Part shown: in pieces, positions 41,601-50,366 of the stretch
How positions within the stretch are numbered: position 1 is the first letter of the stretch
Layout of the letters: each line of letters begins with the position of its first letter
DNA from: Polaribacter sp. L3A8
GTDB lineage: Bacteria; Bacteroidota; Bacteroidia; Flavobacteriales; Flavobacteriaceae
Length of the DNA: 64,000 nucleotides
NCBI RefSeq assembly: GCF_009796785.1
Contig: NZ_CP047026.1
Location: forward strand, 2,586,501-2,650,500
Reading direction: 5' to 3'
Notes under the pieces: model-generated
Told to the model about the DNA's origin: nothing
The model's database searches: none
What the model saw: the letters and a program-made list of their open reading frames with translations, nothing else
Position numbers and translations under genes: made by a program

Positions 41601-41990
41601 TTATTTAAGTTCAGATGAAATACTTGCCGCCAATGCCACAAACTCATCATTTGTTAATTTTACTTTTTTAGTAAATTGAATATCTTCCATTGCATTTGTA
41701 GGCACTAAATGTACATGTACATGTGGCACTTCTAAACCAATAACACTCATACAAACTCTTTTACAAGCAACTGCTTTTTCTAAAGCTTTTGCAACTCTGT
41801 AAGAAAAATTCATAAGGTTTAAATATTCTTCTTTAGACAAGTCGAATAATTTATTTTCTTCCTTTTTTGGCACTACTAAAGTGTGTCCTTTTGCATTTGG
41901 GTTGATATCTAAAAAAGCTATGTAGTTATCGTCTTCTGCTACTTTGTAACACGGAATTTCTCCTTCTATTATTTTTGTAAAAATGCTCAT
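41601..41990 (-). CDS. HIT family nucleotide-binding hydrolase
   Basis: This 129-residue protein has the histidine triad HVHVHLVP near residue 92 and the family N-terminus (FTKIIEGEIPCYKV; FLDINPNAKGHTLVVPK). HIT enzymes of this branch hydrolyse purine nucleoside phosphoramidates or dinucleoside polyphosphates. It lies downstream of greA on the same strand, separated by a terminator and repeat. A pseudogene copy lies at 34858-35090. Confidence 0.95.
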   Translation of the reverse strand: MSIFTKIIEGEIPCYKVAEDDNYIAFLDINPNAKGHTLVVPKKEENKLFDLSKEEYLNLMNFSYRVAKALEKAVACKRVCMSVIGLEVPHVHVHLVPTNAMEDIQFTKKVKLTNDEFVALAASISSELK

Positions 41991-42033
41991 ATAATTAGGT
42001 TTTAGTTGTTGGTTTTAGTTGAAGAACTAAATA

Positions 42034-42074
42034 TAAAAAAGAATTCGGGTTCTAGCAGTGCTAAAACCCGAATT
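42034..42074 (-). terminator. Terminator downstream of greA
   Basis: AATTCGGGTT (42042-42051) pairs with AACCCGAATT (42065-42074), and on the minus strand the stem is followed by CTTTTTTAT. Confidence 0.8.
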
Positions 42075-42089
42075 TATAATGAATAAAAA

Positions 42090-42163
42090 CGTCATTGCGA
42101 ATGTAATGAAGCAATCTTTTAATCGATAAAGAGATTACTTCGTCATTCTTCCTCGTAATGATT
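42090..42163. repeat. Dispersed intergenic repeat
   Basis: CGTCATTGCGAATGTAATGAAGCAATCTTTT followed by AGATTACTTCGTCATTC forms an imperfect inverted repeat. It is of the same type as the ends of the repeats at 13571-13730 and 13810-13956. It directly abuts the greA stop codon. Confidence 0.7.
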
Positions 42164-42637
42164 TTATCTCGTAATTTCTACAATCTCGAATTTCATAATC
42201 CCGCTAGGTACCTGAATTTCTGCAACATCACCAACTATTTTACCTAACAAACCTTTACCAATTGGCGAGTTTACAGATAGTTTTCCGTTTCTAACATCGG
42301 TTTCAGAATCTGCTACCAAGGTGTAAGAAAACTCCATTCCGTTTGCAGAATTTTTAATTTTAACAATCGAATGAATTAGTACTTTAGAAGTATCTAATTG
42401 AGATTCATCTATAATTCTAGCATTAGAAATTACATTCTTTAATTTTGCAATCTTAAATTCTAAGTGAGATTGTTCTTCTTTTGCTGCGTGATATTCTGCA
42501 TTTTCACTTAAATCTCCTTTATCTCGTGCATCTGCAATTTCTGTAGTTACTCTTGGTCTTTCTACTTGTTCTAGTTGCACCAATTCTTCTTTCAATTTCT
42601 TTAATCCTTCTGCTGAATAATATGATATATCGCTCAT
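42164..42637 (-). CDS. greA: Transcription elongation factor GreA
   Basis: This 157-residue protein has the GreA coiled coil (YYSAEGLKKLKEELVQLE; RDKGDLSENAEYHAAKEEQSHLE, with the acidic tip DLSENAEY) and the C-terminal FKBP-like domain (NGKLSVNSPIGKGLLGKIVGD). It enters the RNA polymerase secondary channel and triggers cleavage of backtracked RNA. It is monocistronic, with a terminator downstream. Confidence 0.97.
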   Translation of the reverse strand: MSDISYYSAEGLKKLKEELVQLEQVERPRVTTEIADARDKGDLSENAEYHAAKEEQSHLEFKIAKLKNVISNARIIDESQLDTSKVLIHSIVKIKNSANGMEFSYTLVADSETDVRNGKLSVNSPIGKGLLGKIVGDVAEIQVPSGIMKFEIVEITR

Positions 42638-42837
42638 TTTTTTTTTAATTTAAATTCATCAACTTTTCTTAATAAATTATTTAAATTTATTAAGAAAAGA
42701 GTAACTCTCTCTCTCTTATAATACCCTTTATGGGGTTAAATTTAAAAATCCCATTACCTTTGCAGTAATGAGATTGTCTTACAAATATACAAAATATTTG
42801 TAAATTTCAATCGTTTTAGATAAAATGAAACTTTTGT

Positions 42838-43257
42838 ATGTTTAAAAAAATATTGTTTTTATGCTTTTCCATAACAATTTTATCATGTAGCGATAACACG
42901 CAAATTAATGATTGTTTTATGGATGTAAACGTCTCTGAAGTTTTAAATACCAGACTTCCTTCTAACCAATTATTAACAATAAATGGTACTAGTAAAACGT
43001 ATTCTATAGATGGTAGACAGATTCATATTATTAGAAATAATGCTTCAGATTTTATTGCGTTTGATTTAGAATGCCCAGATAGAAACTGTAATACCCCTTT
43101 AGATATTGTTACAAATGCACCTCTTATAACGTGCACTTGCCATAACAGAAACTATAATTATTTACAAGGCGGCGCATTAATTGGAGAAGAAGGTTGCGGT
43201 ATGTTAATGTACACCGTAAACCTACTTGGAAGCGATGCAGTACAAATAAGGAATTAA
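42838..43257 (+). CDS. Rieske-like lipoprotein with an incomplete iron-sulfur motif
   Basis: This 139-residue protein has a lipoprotein signal (FSITILSCSD, lipobox Cys near residue 17). The C-terminal half resembles a Rieske [2Fe-2S] domain: LECPDRNC in place of CxHxG and CTCHNRNY as the second CxxH motif, followed by NYLQGGALIG. The first histidine ligand is replaced by Asp (CPD), so a normal cluster is unlikely unless ligated differently. Such proteins are found in Flavobacteriia as Rieske-like lipoproteins of unknown role. It lies upstream of purK by 58 bp on the same strand but has no evident link to purine synthesis. Confidence 0.7.
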   Translation: MFKKILFLCFSITILSCSDNTQINDCFMDVNVSEVLNTRLPSNQLLTINGTSKTYSIDGRQIHIIRNNASDFIAFDLECPDRNCNTPLDIVTNAPLITCTCHNRNYNYLQGGALIGEEGCGMLMYTVNLLGSDAVQIRN

Positions 43258-43315
43258 ATTAATAGATTAGTTAATTTGAGTTGCTTATTTTTGCCTAAAC
43301 ACAACAATATTCAAC

Positions 43316-44473
43316 GTGAAAAACTATTATTCTTCAGATTTTAAATTAGGCGTTCTTGGTGGCGGACAATTAGGCAGAATGCTTTTGGCCGAAACTCAAA
43401 AATTAGACATTCATACTTCTATTTTAGAAAGCAACAAAAACGCACCTTGTGCAGAAATTTGTAACACCTTTGTTGTTGGAGATTTATTAGATTTTGATGC
43501 TGTATATAATTTTGGTAAAACGGTAGATGTATTGACCATTGAAATTGAAAATGTAAATCTTGATGCCTTAGACAAACTGGAAGAAGAAGGTTTAACTATT
43601 TTTCCCAAGCCAAAAGATTTACGTATCATTCAAAGTAAAGCAAGACAGAAAAACTTTTATATAGATCATCAAATTCCTACTGCAGAATTTTCTCATTATG
43701 CATATTTAGAGGAATTAAAACATTGTTTTGAAAACAATATTATCGATTTTCCTTTTGTTTGGAAAGCAGCACGTTTTGGTTATGATGGTACTGGTGTTAA
43801 AATTGTTAGAAATATAGACGATTTAAACAACTTACCTAATGTTGAGTGTATTACCGAAAAACTGATTCCTTTTAAAAATGAATTGGCAGTAATTGTGGCA
43901 AGAAATGTTAGTGGAGAGGTAAAAACATATCCTGTTGTAGAAATGGAATTTCACCCAGAAGCAAACCAGGTTGAGTATGTTATTTGTCCGGCAAGGATAA
44001 ATAGTACCGTTGCAGAAAAAGCAAGAGAAGTTGCTTTAAAAGTAGTAAGTGATTTAGATTTTGTTGGTTTATTGGCTGTAGAAATGTTTCAAACAGTAGA
44101 TGATAAAATCTTAGTGAATGAAGTTGCTCCAAGACCTCATAATTCTGGCCATTATTCTATAGAAGCAAGTTACACCAACCAATTTGAACAACATATTCGT
44201 TCTATTTTAAATCTTCCTTTAGGAAATACAGATAGTAAAGTTGCCGGAATTATGGTAAATTTGGTTGGTGAAGAAGGCTTTTCTGGTGATGTAATTTACG
44301 AGAATATAGAAGAAATTTTAAAGATTGATGGTGTTACGCCACATATCTACGGAAAGAAAGAAACTCGTCCGTTTCGTAAAATGGGACATGTTACGATTGT
44401 AAATGCGGATATTGATGTTGCAAGAAAAGTAGCGCAAGAGGTTAAAGAAACGATTAGGGTAATTTCTAAGTAA
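43316..44473 (+). CDS. purK: 5-(carboxyamino)imidazole ribonucleotide synthase
   Basis: This 385-residue ATP-grasp enzyme carboxylates AIR to N5-CAIR using ATP and bicarbonate. Motifs: LGVLGGGQLGRMLLAE (nucleotide-binding N-domain), FPFVWKAARFGYDGTGV (ATP-grasp lid), ELAVIVARN, and EVAPRPHNSGHYSIEA (metal-binding). The start codon is GTG at 43316; no upstream in-frame ATG fits. A TATTTTTG box at 43286-43293 matches a -7 promoter. Its usual partner purE lies at 46466 on the same strand, but the ATPase/HNH cassette has come between them. Confidence 0.97.
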   Translation: MKNYYSSDFKLGVLGGGQLGRMLLAETQKLDIHTSILESNKNAPCAEICNTFVVGDLLDFDAVYNFGKTVDVLTIEIENVNLDALDKLEEEGLTIFPKPKDLRIIQSKARQKNFYIDHQIPTAEFSHYAYLEELKHCFENNIIDFPFVWKAARFGYDGTGVKIVRNIDDLNNLPNVECITEKLIPFKNELAVIVARNVSGEVKTYPVVEMEFHPEANQVEYVICPARINSTVAEKAREVALKVVSDLDFVGLLAVEMFQTVDDKILVNEVAPRPHNSGHYSIEASYTNQFEQHIRSILNLPLGNTDSKVAGIMVNLVGEEGFSGDVIYENIEEILKIDGVTPHIYGKKETRPFRKMGHVTIVNADIDVARKVAQEVKETIRVISK

Positions 44474-44559
44474 TAGAAAATAGAATTGGTGTATTATTTT
44501 TACAGCAACTAAAAAACAAGTTTGATAAGTTATTCTTAAATTAGTCAAAATTTCTAAAA

Positions 44560-45855
44560 ATGAAAATTTCTAAACTACATATAGAACAGTATAAACATCT
44601 AGAAAACCTAGAATTTGATTTTACGTATCAAACAGGAAAAAGAAAAGGACAACCTTTAGATAAAATTTGTTTTATTGGGCAGAGTGCTACTGGGAAGACT
44701 AATTTGTTGGAGTTATTGTTTTCAGAAACAAAACGAGCTTTAAATCAAGAAGTAATTAATGAATCTCTTAGATCACTAAACTATCTTGAAACAAAATTTG
44801 ATGGCGAGTTAATTATAAATTTCAAAACAGAAACTTATAAAAAAAAGAATGGAGTAACTACTTACAAAGAGAAAGAATATGGGCATACTAATGCAGCAGG
44901 ACTTGTAAGGAAATTAATTCCAAATAACGTAAAATCAAACTTACTATTTTTTAAATCAAACTTTATTTCAGATGAAAATATTTCAATCTTTAACAGAAAC
45001 CCAATAGACATCTTTGAAGAAAGTGATTCTCATTTTAAAGAAATTGAAAAGAATAATATAGTAAATCTTGTTGAACCAGATTTTATTTCTGTATTTGATA
45101 AAAAAGTAGAATATAAAACTTGGCTGCAATTACTAATTGAAATTTTAGAATATCGTAAAAAGTTCAATCAAAAAATGTCTGAACTTATTCATAAGGGTTT
45201 ACTGGCAAATACCAATAAATTAAGTTCTGAATTTAAAAAATGGCAAAAAGATAATCCAAATAGTTTAGAGAAATTTGCCTTAAAATTTAATCCCTTAATT
45301 GAAAAACTAAACTTAGAGATTGATATAATTAATACAGAATATTCAATTCCTATCGCTAATAAAAGAAACGACGAGATTATACCGATTCAAAATACAAGTA
45401 CAGGAACAAAAGGTTTATTATTAACATTTTTACCATTATTTAAATTAGATACTAAAGATGCTATTATATTAATGGATGAACCTGAGCGTTCTTTATACCC
45501 AGATATGCAAATGGATTTAATAGAGCACTATCAGAATCTTGCTCCAGATGCGCAGTTTATAGTTGCAACGCATTCTCCATTTATTGCTGCTTCTTTTGAA
45601 CCAGAAGAACGTTTTATTTTATATTTTGATGAAGAAGGTAAAGTTGCCGTTAGAAGAGGAAGTTCTCCTATTGGAGACGACCCAAACGATATGCTAAAAA
45701 ATGATTTTGGTGTTAATTATTATAATAAACACGGGGAAGATGCATATAAAAAATACCTTAGTTTAAAACAAGCAGTATCAAGTGAAAAAGATCCAAAAAA
45801 GAAAAAAGAATTACTGCTTGAAACTGTTAAATTAGGAGATGCTTATAATTTTTAA
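44560..45855 (+). CDS. AAA family ATPase, PtuA-like component of a Septu-type defence system
   Basis: This 431-residue protein is an SMC/ABC-like ATPase. Walker A is GQSATGKT with K46, the ABC signature-like segment is NTSTGTKGLL, Walker B is ILMDEPERS with D306-E307, and the switch histidine is H338 (ATHSPF). The middle is helical. In Septu systems PtuA is such an ATPase that forms a complex with the HNH nuclease PtuB and senses phage. Here the HNH gene follows after a 2-nt gap, which supports the pairing. The cassette sits between purK and purE. A related ATPase/HNH pair from retron-associated defence is an alternative, but no reverse transcriptase gene is present. No promoter with both boxes is clear in the 86 bp after purK. 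Confidence 0.85.
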   Translation: MKISKLHIEQYKHLENLEFDFTYQTGKRKGQPLDKICFIGQSATGKTNLLELLFSETKRALNQEVINESLRSLNYLETKFDGELIINFKTETYKKKNGVTTYKEKEYGHTNAAGLVRKLIPNNVKSNLLFFKSNFISDENISIFNRNPIDIFEESDSHFKEIEKNNIVNLVEPDFISVFDKKVEYKTWLQLLIEILEYRKKFNQKMSELIHKGLLANTNKLSSEFKKWQKDNPNSLEKFALKFNPLIEKLNLEIDIINTEYSIPIANKRNDEIIPIQNTSTGTKGLLLTFLPLFKLDTKDAIILMDEPERSLYPDMQMDLIEHYQNLAPDAQFIVATHSPFIAASFEPEERFILYFDEEGKVAVRRGSSPIGDDPNDMLKNDFGVNYYNKHGEDAYKKYLSLKQAVSSEKDPKKKKELLLETVKLGDAYNF

Positions 45856-45857
45856 AT

Positions 45858-46454
45858 ATGAAAAGAATTGTAAAAAAAGAAGCATCTGAAATTATAAAAG
45901 AAAATCTAAGTTACATTGTTGGAAATTCTTTAAATAATAAAAAAATATCAACAATTTTATATAAAGAGCAGAAAGGGTTTTGTGCTTATACCGAAGAATT
46001 TATTGGTAGAACAGATGCTAAAGATATAGAACATTTTAACCCTACATTAAAAGGAACAGATGAAGACTCATATCAGAACTGGTTTTTAGTAAAACACCAA
46101 TGGAATAAAGAGAAATCTTCTAAATGGGAGAAATTTCAACCGGTTTTACATCCAACTAATCCAACTTTCGAAAATAGAGTTTTATACTTAAACGGAGATT
46201 ATGTTTTAGCAGATTCAAAAGATATAGAAGCTAAAAATTTAATTGATTTACTTAAGCTAGACGATGTTTTACTTGCAGATGAAAGAAAAAAATACATCAA
46301 AAGAAAAAAATCTGAGATGGAAATTTACAATATAAATCCAACAGAATTCTTTGAGTTACTAATTGATGATGATATTAAACAAGTTTCTTACTTAAGAGCA
46401 ATAGACAAAGAGTTCAATATAAATATATGGAAATTAATTCCTGAAATTGAATAA
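45858..46454 (+). CDS. HNH endonuclease, PtuB-like component of a Septu-type defence system
   Basis: This 198-residue protein has an HNH-type core: C42-AYTE, I-E58-H59-F-N61-P, N74 (YQNWF) and N83-xx-K86 (WNKEK). The E-H/N/N-xx-K spacing is that of TIGR02646-like and PtuB nucleases. The usual zinc-knuckle CxxC and CxN cysteines are replaced (CAYT, and W before N83), so the fold may be stabilised without zinc. The nuclease is expected to cut DNA when the partner ATPase is activated. Its start follows the ATPase stop by 2 nt and its stop lies 11 bp before purE, so all three genes are likely translated from one message. Confidence 0.82.
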   Translation: MKRIVKKEASEIIKENLSYIVGNSLNNKKISTILYKEQKGFCAYTEEFIGRTDAKDIEHFNPTLKGTDEDSYQNWFLVKHQWNKEKSSKWEKFQPVLHPTNPTFENRVLYLNGDYVLADSKDIEAKNLIDLLKLDDVLLADERKKYIKRKKSEMEIYNINPTEFFELLIDDDIKQVSYLRAIDKEFNINIWKLIPEIE

Positions 46455-46465
46455 TAAATAAAAAT

Positions 46466-46945
46466 ATGGTAGGTATAATAATGGGAAGCGATTCTGATCT
46501 TCCAATAATGCAAGAAGCAATAGATATTTTAGAGAGTTTTAATATTGCAATAGAAGTAGATATTGTTTCTGCTCACAGAACTCCAGAGAAATTGGTAGAC
46601 TATTCTAAAAATGCTCACAAAAGAGGTATTCAAGTAATTATTGCAGGTGCAGGTGGCGCAGCGCACTTACCAGGAATGGTAGCTTCTATGAGTCCGTTGC
46701 CAATAATAGGAGTTCCTGTAAAAAGCAGAAATTCTATTGATGGTTGGGATTCTGTTTTATCAATTTTACAAATGCCTGGTGGCGTACCTGTAGCAACTGT
46801 AGCTTTAGATGGTGCAAAAAACGCAGGTATTTTAGCGGCTCAAATTATTGGTGCTTCAGACAAAGCTGTTTTAGATAAAATAATTGCTTACAAAGAAGAA
46901 TTAAAATTGAAGGTTGAACAGGCTTCTGAACGAGTTAGAAAATAA
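46466..46945 (+). CDS. purE: N5-carboxyaminoimidazole ribonucleotide mutase
   Basis: This 159-residue protein has the class I PurE sequence: IIMGSDSDLPIM, VSAHRTPEKL, IIAGAGGAAHLPGM, and GVPVKS. It converts N5-CAIR to CAIR, directly after PurK in the pathway. It is preceded by the HNH gene with an 11-bp gap, so its expression probably depends on read-through across the defence cassette unless it has its own promoter inside. Confidence 0.97.
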   Translation: MVGIIMGSDSDLPIMQEAIDILESFNIAIEVDIVSAHRTPEKLVDYSKNAHKRGIQVIIAGAGGAAHLPGMVASMSPLPIIGVPVKSRNSIDGWDSVLSILQMPGGVPVATVALDGAKNAGILAAQIIGASDKAVLDKIIAYKEELKLKVEQASERVRK

Positions 46946-46956
46946 AAAATGTCTCC

Positions 46957-47001
46957 TCGAGCGCAGTCGAGAGGTTTATTTTAGGTCTCGACTGCGCTCG
47001 A
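46957..47001. terminator. Strong inverted repeat after purE
   Basis: TCGAGCGCAGTCGAGA (46957-46972) pairs perfectly with TCTCGACTGCGCTCGA (46986-47001) across a 13-nt loop. It lacks a T run, and this unusually GC-rich hairpin resembles a dispersed Bacteroidota repeat; it may still act as a terminator or a transcript-stabilising stem. Confidence 0.75.
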
Positions 47002-47033
47002 CCTGACACAGTTTAACAATTACACCTTTTTAG

Positions 47034-49052
47034 ATGAACCCACTTTTACAAGACTTTAATACGGCTCCTTTTTCTAAAATTTCTAATAACGATTACAAAC
47101 CTGCCATTAAAAAAGGGATTGAAATTGCCAAAACAGAAATTAATGAGCTTATACATAATACTGAAAAACCAACGTTTAAAAATACAACAGTAGCTTTAGA
47201 TTTTACTGGTGAAAAACTAAACAGAATTACTAGTATTTTTTTCAATTTAAATTCTGCAGAAACCAATGATGAGATTCAGAAAATTGCACAAGAAGTTTCT
47301 CCTTGGTTAAGTGAATTTAGTAATGATATTACTTTAAACGAAGATTTGTTTAAAAGAGTAAAATCTGTTTTTGATAGTAAAGAAACGTTAGATTTAACGC
47401 CAGAGCAAGCAATGCTTTTAGAAAAGCAGTACAAAAGTTTTGCAAGAAATGGGGCTAATTTAAAGGAAGCTGATAAAATTGAACTTCGTAAAATTGATGC
47501 TCAACTTTCTAAATTATCTTTAAAATTTGGAGAAAACGTATTGGCAGAAACGCATGCTTTTGAAATGCATTTAACCGATGAAAAAGATGTAGCAGGTTTG
47601 CCAGAAAGTGAAAAAGAAGCAGCCAAAGAAGTGGCAAAATCTAAAGACAAAGAAGGATATATTTTTACGTTAGATTACCCAAGTTACATTCCTTTTTTAA
47701 CCTATGCTGATAACAGAGAATTGCGTAAAAAAATGGCAATTGCTGCTGGTAAAAAAGCGTTTCAAGCCAATGAATTCAACAATGAAAAAATTGTTTTAGA
47801 AATTGTAAATCTTCGTCATCAGAGAGCTAATTTATTAGGTTATAAAACACATGCTCATTTTGTTTTAGAAGAAAGAATGGCAGAAACGCCAGAAAAAGTA
47901 ATCGAATTTTCTAATAATCTTTTAGAAAAAGCAAAACCTGCTGCTTTAAAAGAATTTGAAAACTTAGAAAACTTTGCTAAAAAATTAGACGGAATAGACC
48001 AACTTGAAAAATGGGATGGTTCTTACTATTCTGAGAAATTAAAGAAAGAATTATTCGATTTAGATCAAGAATTATTAAAGCCTTATTTTAAATTAGAAAA
48101 CGTAATTGATGGTGTTTTTGAAATTGCCAACAGATTATATGATTTAAAATTTGAAGAAGTATCTAACATCGACAAATATCACGAAGATGTTAAAACATAT
48201 AACGTAACAGATATAAACGGTAACTTTATTTCTGTGTTTTATGCAGATTTCCATCCAAGAAAAGGCAAACGTAATGGTGCGTGGATGACTTCTTATAAGT
48301 CACAACAAATTAAAAACGGAATTAACGAAAGACCACAGGTTTCCATTGTTTGTAATTTTACCAAACCAACCGAAACCAAACCGTCTTTATTAACGTTTAA
48401 CGAGGTTACAACCTTGTTTCATGAATTTGGTCATGCATTACACGGAATGTTAGCAAATACTACTTACAATAGCTTATCTGGAACATCTGTTTCTTGGGAT
48501 TTTGTAGAATTACCAAGTCAGGTTTTAGAAAACTGGTGTTTCGAAAAAGAAGCTTTAGAATTGTTTGCAAAACATTATGAAACCGGAGAAGTTATTCCGA
48601 TGAAATATGTTGAAAAAATTAAAGAATCTGCAAGTTTTCATGAAGGAATGCAAACCTTACGTCAGTTAAGTTTTGGTTTATTAGATATGCAATGGCACGG
48701 TGGCGAGTCGCCACAGACAATTACTTCTATAAAAGAGTTTGAGAACAACGCTTTTGCAAACACAAAATTATATCCTGATGTTGCAGAAAACTGTATGAGT
48801 ACCGCTTTTTCTCATATTTTTCTAGGAGGATATTCTGCCGGATATTATTCTTACAAATGGGCCGAAGTTTTAGATGCTGATGCTTTTGAATATTTCTTAG
48901 AAGAAGGAATTTTTAATAAAGAAGTAGCCACCAAATTTAAAGACAATGTACTTTCTAAAGGTGGAACCGAGAAACCTATGGAATTATACAAACGTTTTAG
49001 AGGTAAAGAACCAAAACCAGATGCACTTTTAAGAAGAGCGGGGTTAATTTAG
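47034..49052 (+). CDS. M3 family metallopeptidase (Dcp/oligopeptidase A type)
   Basis: This 672-residue zinc peptidase has the thermolysin-like motif FHEFGHALHG (zinc ligands H463 and H467; general base E464), with the third ligand supplied further on (ELPSQVLENW). It is the usual length for cytosolic oligopeptidases that break down short peptides. No signal peptide is evident, so it acts in the cytoplasm. The exact member (Dcp-type dipeptidase versus oligopeptidase A) cannot be told from the sequence. Confidence 0.93.
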   Translation: MNPLLQDFNTAPFSKISNNDYKPAIKKGIEIAKTEINELIHNTEKPTFKNTTVALDFTGEKLNRITSIFFNLNSAETNDEIQKIAQEVSPWLSEFSNDITLNEDLFKRVKSVFDSKETLDLTPEQAMLLEKQYKSFARNGANLKEADKIELRKIDAQLSKLSLKFGENVLAETHAFEMHLTDEKDVAGLPESEKEAAKEVAKSKDKEGYIFTLDYPSYIPFLTYADNRELRKKMAIAAGKKAFQANEFNNEKIVLEIVNLRHQRANLLGYKTHAHFVLEERMAETPEKVIEFSNNLLEKAKPAALKEFENLENFAKKLDGIDQLEKWDGSYYSEKLKKELFDLDQELLKPYFKLENVIDGVFEIANRLYDLKFEEVSNIDKYHEDVKTYNVTDINGNFISVFYADFHPRKGKRNGAWMTSYKSQQIKNGINERPQVSIVCNFTKPTETKPSLLTFNEVTTLFHEFGHALHGMLANTTYNSLSGTSVSWDFVELPSQVLENWCFEKEALELFAKHYETGEVIPMKYVEKIKESASFHEGMQTLRQLSFGLLDMQWHGGESPQTITSIKEFENNAFANTKLYPDVAENCMSTAFSHIFLGGYSAGYYSYKWAEVLDADAFEYFLEEGIFNKEVATKFKDNVLSKGGTEKPMELYKRFRGKEPKPDALLRRAGLI

Positions 49053-49056
49053 TATT

Positions 49057-49100
49057 CAGTTTTCAGTAGCAGTTTTCAGTTCTCATCTTACTGAAAACTG
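49057..49100. repeat. Small direct and inverted repeat between convergent genes
   Basis: CAGTTTTCAGT occurs twice (49057-49067, 49070-49080) and its complement ACTGAAAACTG once (49090-49100), allowing an 11-bp hairpin between the convergent peptidase and glycosyltransferase genes. It may act as a terminator. Confidence 0.6.
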
Positions 49101-49127
49101 TAGACTGTTTTACTACCTGCCAAAATG

Positions 49128-50366
49128 CTACGCATTTTTCTCTTCTATCCATTTACTCATATACTTTGTTGCTTGTAACGTTTGATGTTGTAACAAACTT
49201 CCTAAAAAATTATGAGTTCTATGTTGATATAAATTCTCTTGAACTCCTTTTATTTGGTTGATAAAAAGCACTCCTAACTCCTCTTTATCATAAATTTGAT
49301 TGATGATTTCAATTCCGTTTTTTTGAGATGATTTCCAAAGTTTTTCATCAGTATATAATTGAACTGCTTTTTCTGAAAATTTAGAGTAATCAGATTCTAT
49401 AAAACCATTCCAATTTAATTTACCAGACATTCCTTCTGCTCCTATTTCTGTTGTAACACTTGGCGTACCACAAATCATAGCTTCGGTTAGTTTTCCTTTT
49501 ATACCCGCTCCAAAACGAAGAGGCGCTAACACAACTCTTGCCTTTTTTACAACCTCTTTTGCATCTTCTGCAAAGCCTTTAATGATAAATCCTTCTTTTT
49601 TATTATGTAATTGATTTATTTGCTGATTTGCATACGCTCCGTAAATATGAACCTCTGCTTTTGGTAAAATCGCTCTAATTTCTTTCCAAATCTCATTTTT
49701 TAATGTTAAAACAGCATCAACATTGGGTTTGTGAAAAAAGTTACCAATAAAAATAAAACGATCTCTTTCCTCAAAAATTCTCCATTTTTCTTGCTGATGC
49801 TCATCAACCTTATCTAATAAAAAAGGGAGATAATACAAGATTTTTTCATCAACTTTAAAAATATCTTTCAATAAATCCATTTCAAAAGAAGAGATAATCA
49901 AACTGATATCACAACGTAAAATTGAAGCGATTTCTCTTTTAGCATCATCCGACTTTAATAATGCGTCCGTTGTAAATTTTTCTCCTTTTTTTAATTGCTG
50001 ATGACGGGTTTTTCGTAAAAAATGTAAATCTTCCGTATCTAGAATTCGTATTGCATTAGGGCAATTTTCCGCAACGCGCCAACCAAATTGTTCTTCCATC
50101 ATAAAACGATCGAACAAAACAATTGTTGGGTTTAATTCTTTTATAAAATCATCAAAAGAAACATTATTTAATTCAATAGCAACTTCATCAACACCTAAAG
50201 AATTTAAACTTGCTGCTTTATCGCTTTTTTGTGCAGGAGAAGCAAACGTTATTTTATAACCTTCTTGTAAAAACTGTTCTATAAGTTGTAACATTCTACT
50301 GCCAGCAGCAGAAGAATTAGGCTCTACCCAAACATACCCAATAATTAAAACTTGTTGAGTATTCAA
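49128..50366 (-). CDS. Family 4-type glycosyltransferase
   Basis: This 412-residue protein has the GT-B layout: N-terminal domain starting VLIIGYVWVEPNSSAAGSRM, then the C-terminal domain with FIFIGNFFHKPNVDAV, HIYGAYANQ, FIIKGFAEDAKEVV, ARVVLAPLRFGAGIKGK and the E...GTPSVTTEIGAEGM segment that binds the sugar nucleotide. It presumably transfers a sugar in cell-surface polysaccharide synthesis, but no other polysaccharide genes are adjacent. It is immediately upstream (0 bp) of nothing on its own strand except the haem-binding protein gene, which ends just before its start. Confidence 0.87.
   Translation of the reverse strand: MNTQQVLIIGYVWVEPNSSAAGSRMLQLIEQFLQEGYKITFASPAQKSDKAASLNSLGVDEVAIELNNVSFDDFIKELNPTIVLFDRFMMEEQFGWRVAENCPNAIRILDTEDLHFLRKTRHQQLKKGEKFTTDALLKSDDAKREIASILRCDISLIISSFEMDLLKDIFKVDEKILYYLPFLLDKVDEHQQEKWRIFEERDRFIFIGNFFHKPNVDAVLTLKNEIWKEIRAILPKAEVHIYGAYANQQINQLHNKKEGFIIKGFAEDAKEVVKKARVVLAPLRFGAGIKGKLTEAMICGTPSVTTEIGAEGMSGKLNWNGFIESDYSKFSEKAVQLYTDEKLWKSSQKNGIEIINQIYDKEELGVLFINQIKGVQENLYQHRTHNFLGSLLQHQTLQATKYMSKWIEEKNA

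Noticed and set aside
44560..46454. Retron or restriction-modification system
   Set aside because: There is no reverse transcriptase, ncRNA-like msr/msd, methylase or specificity gene nearby; only the ATPase and HNH nuclease are present.
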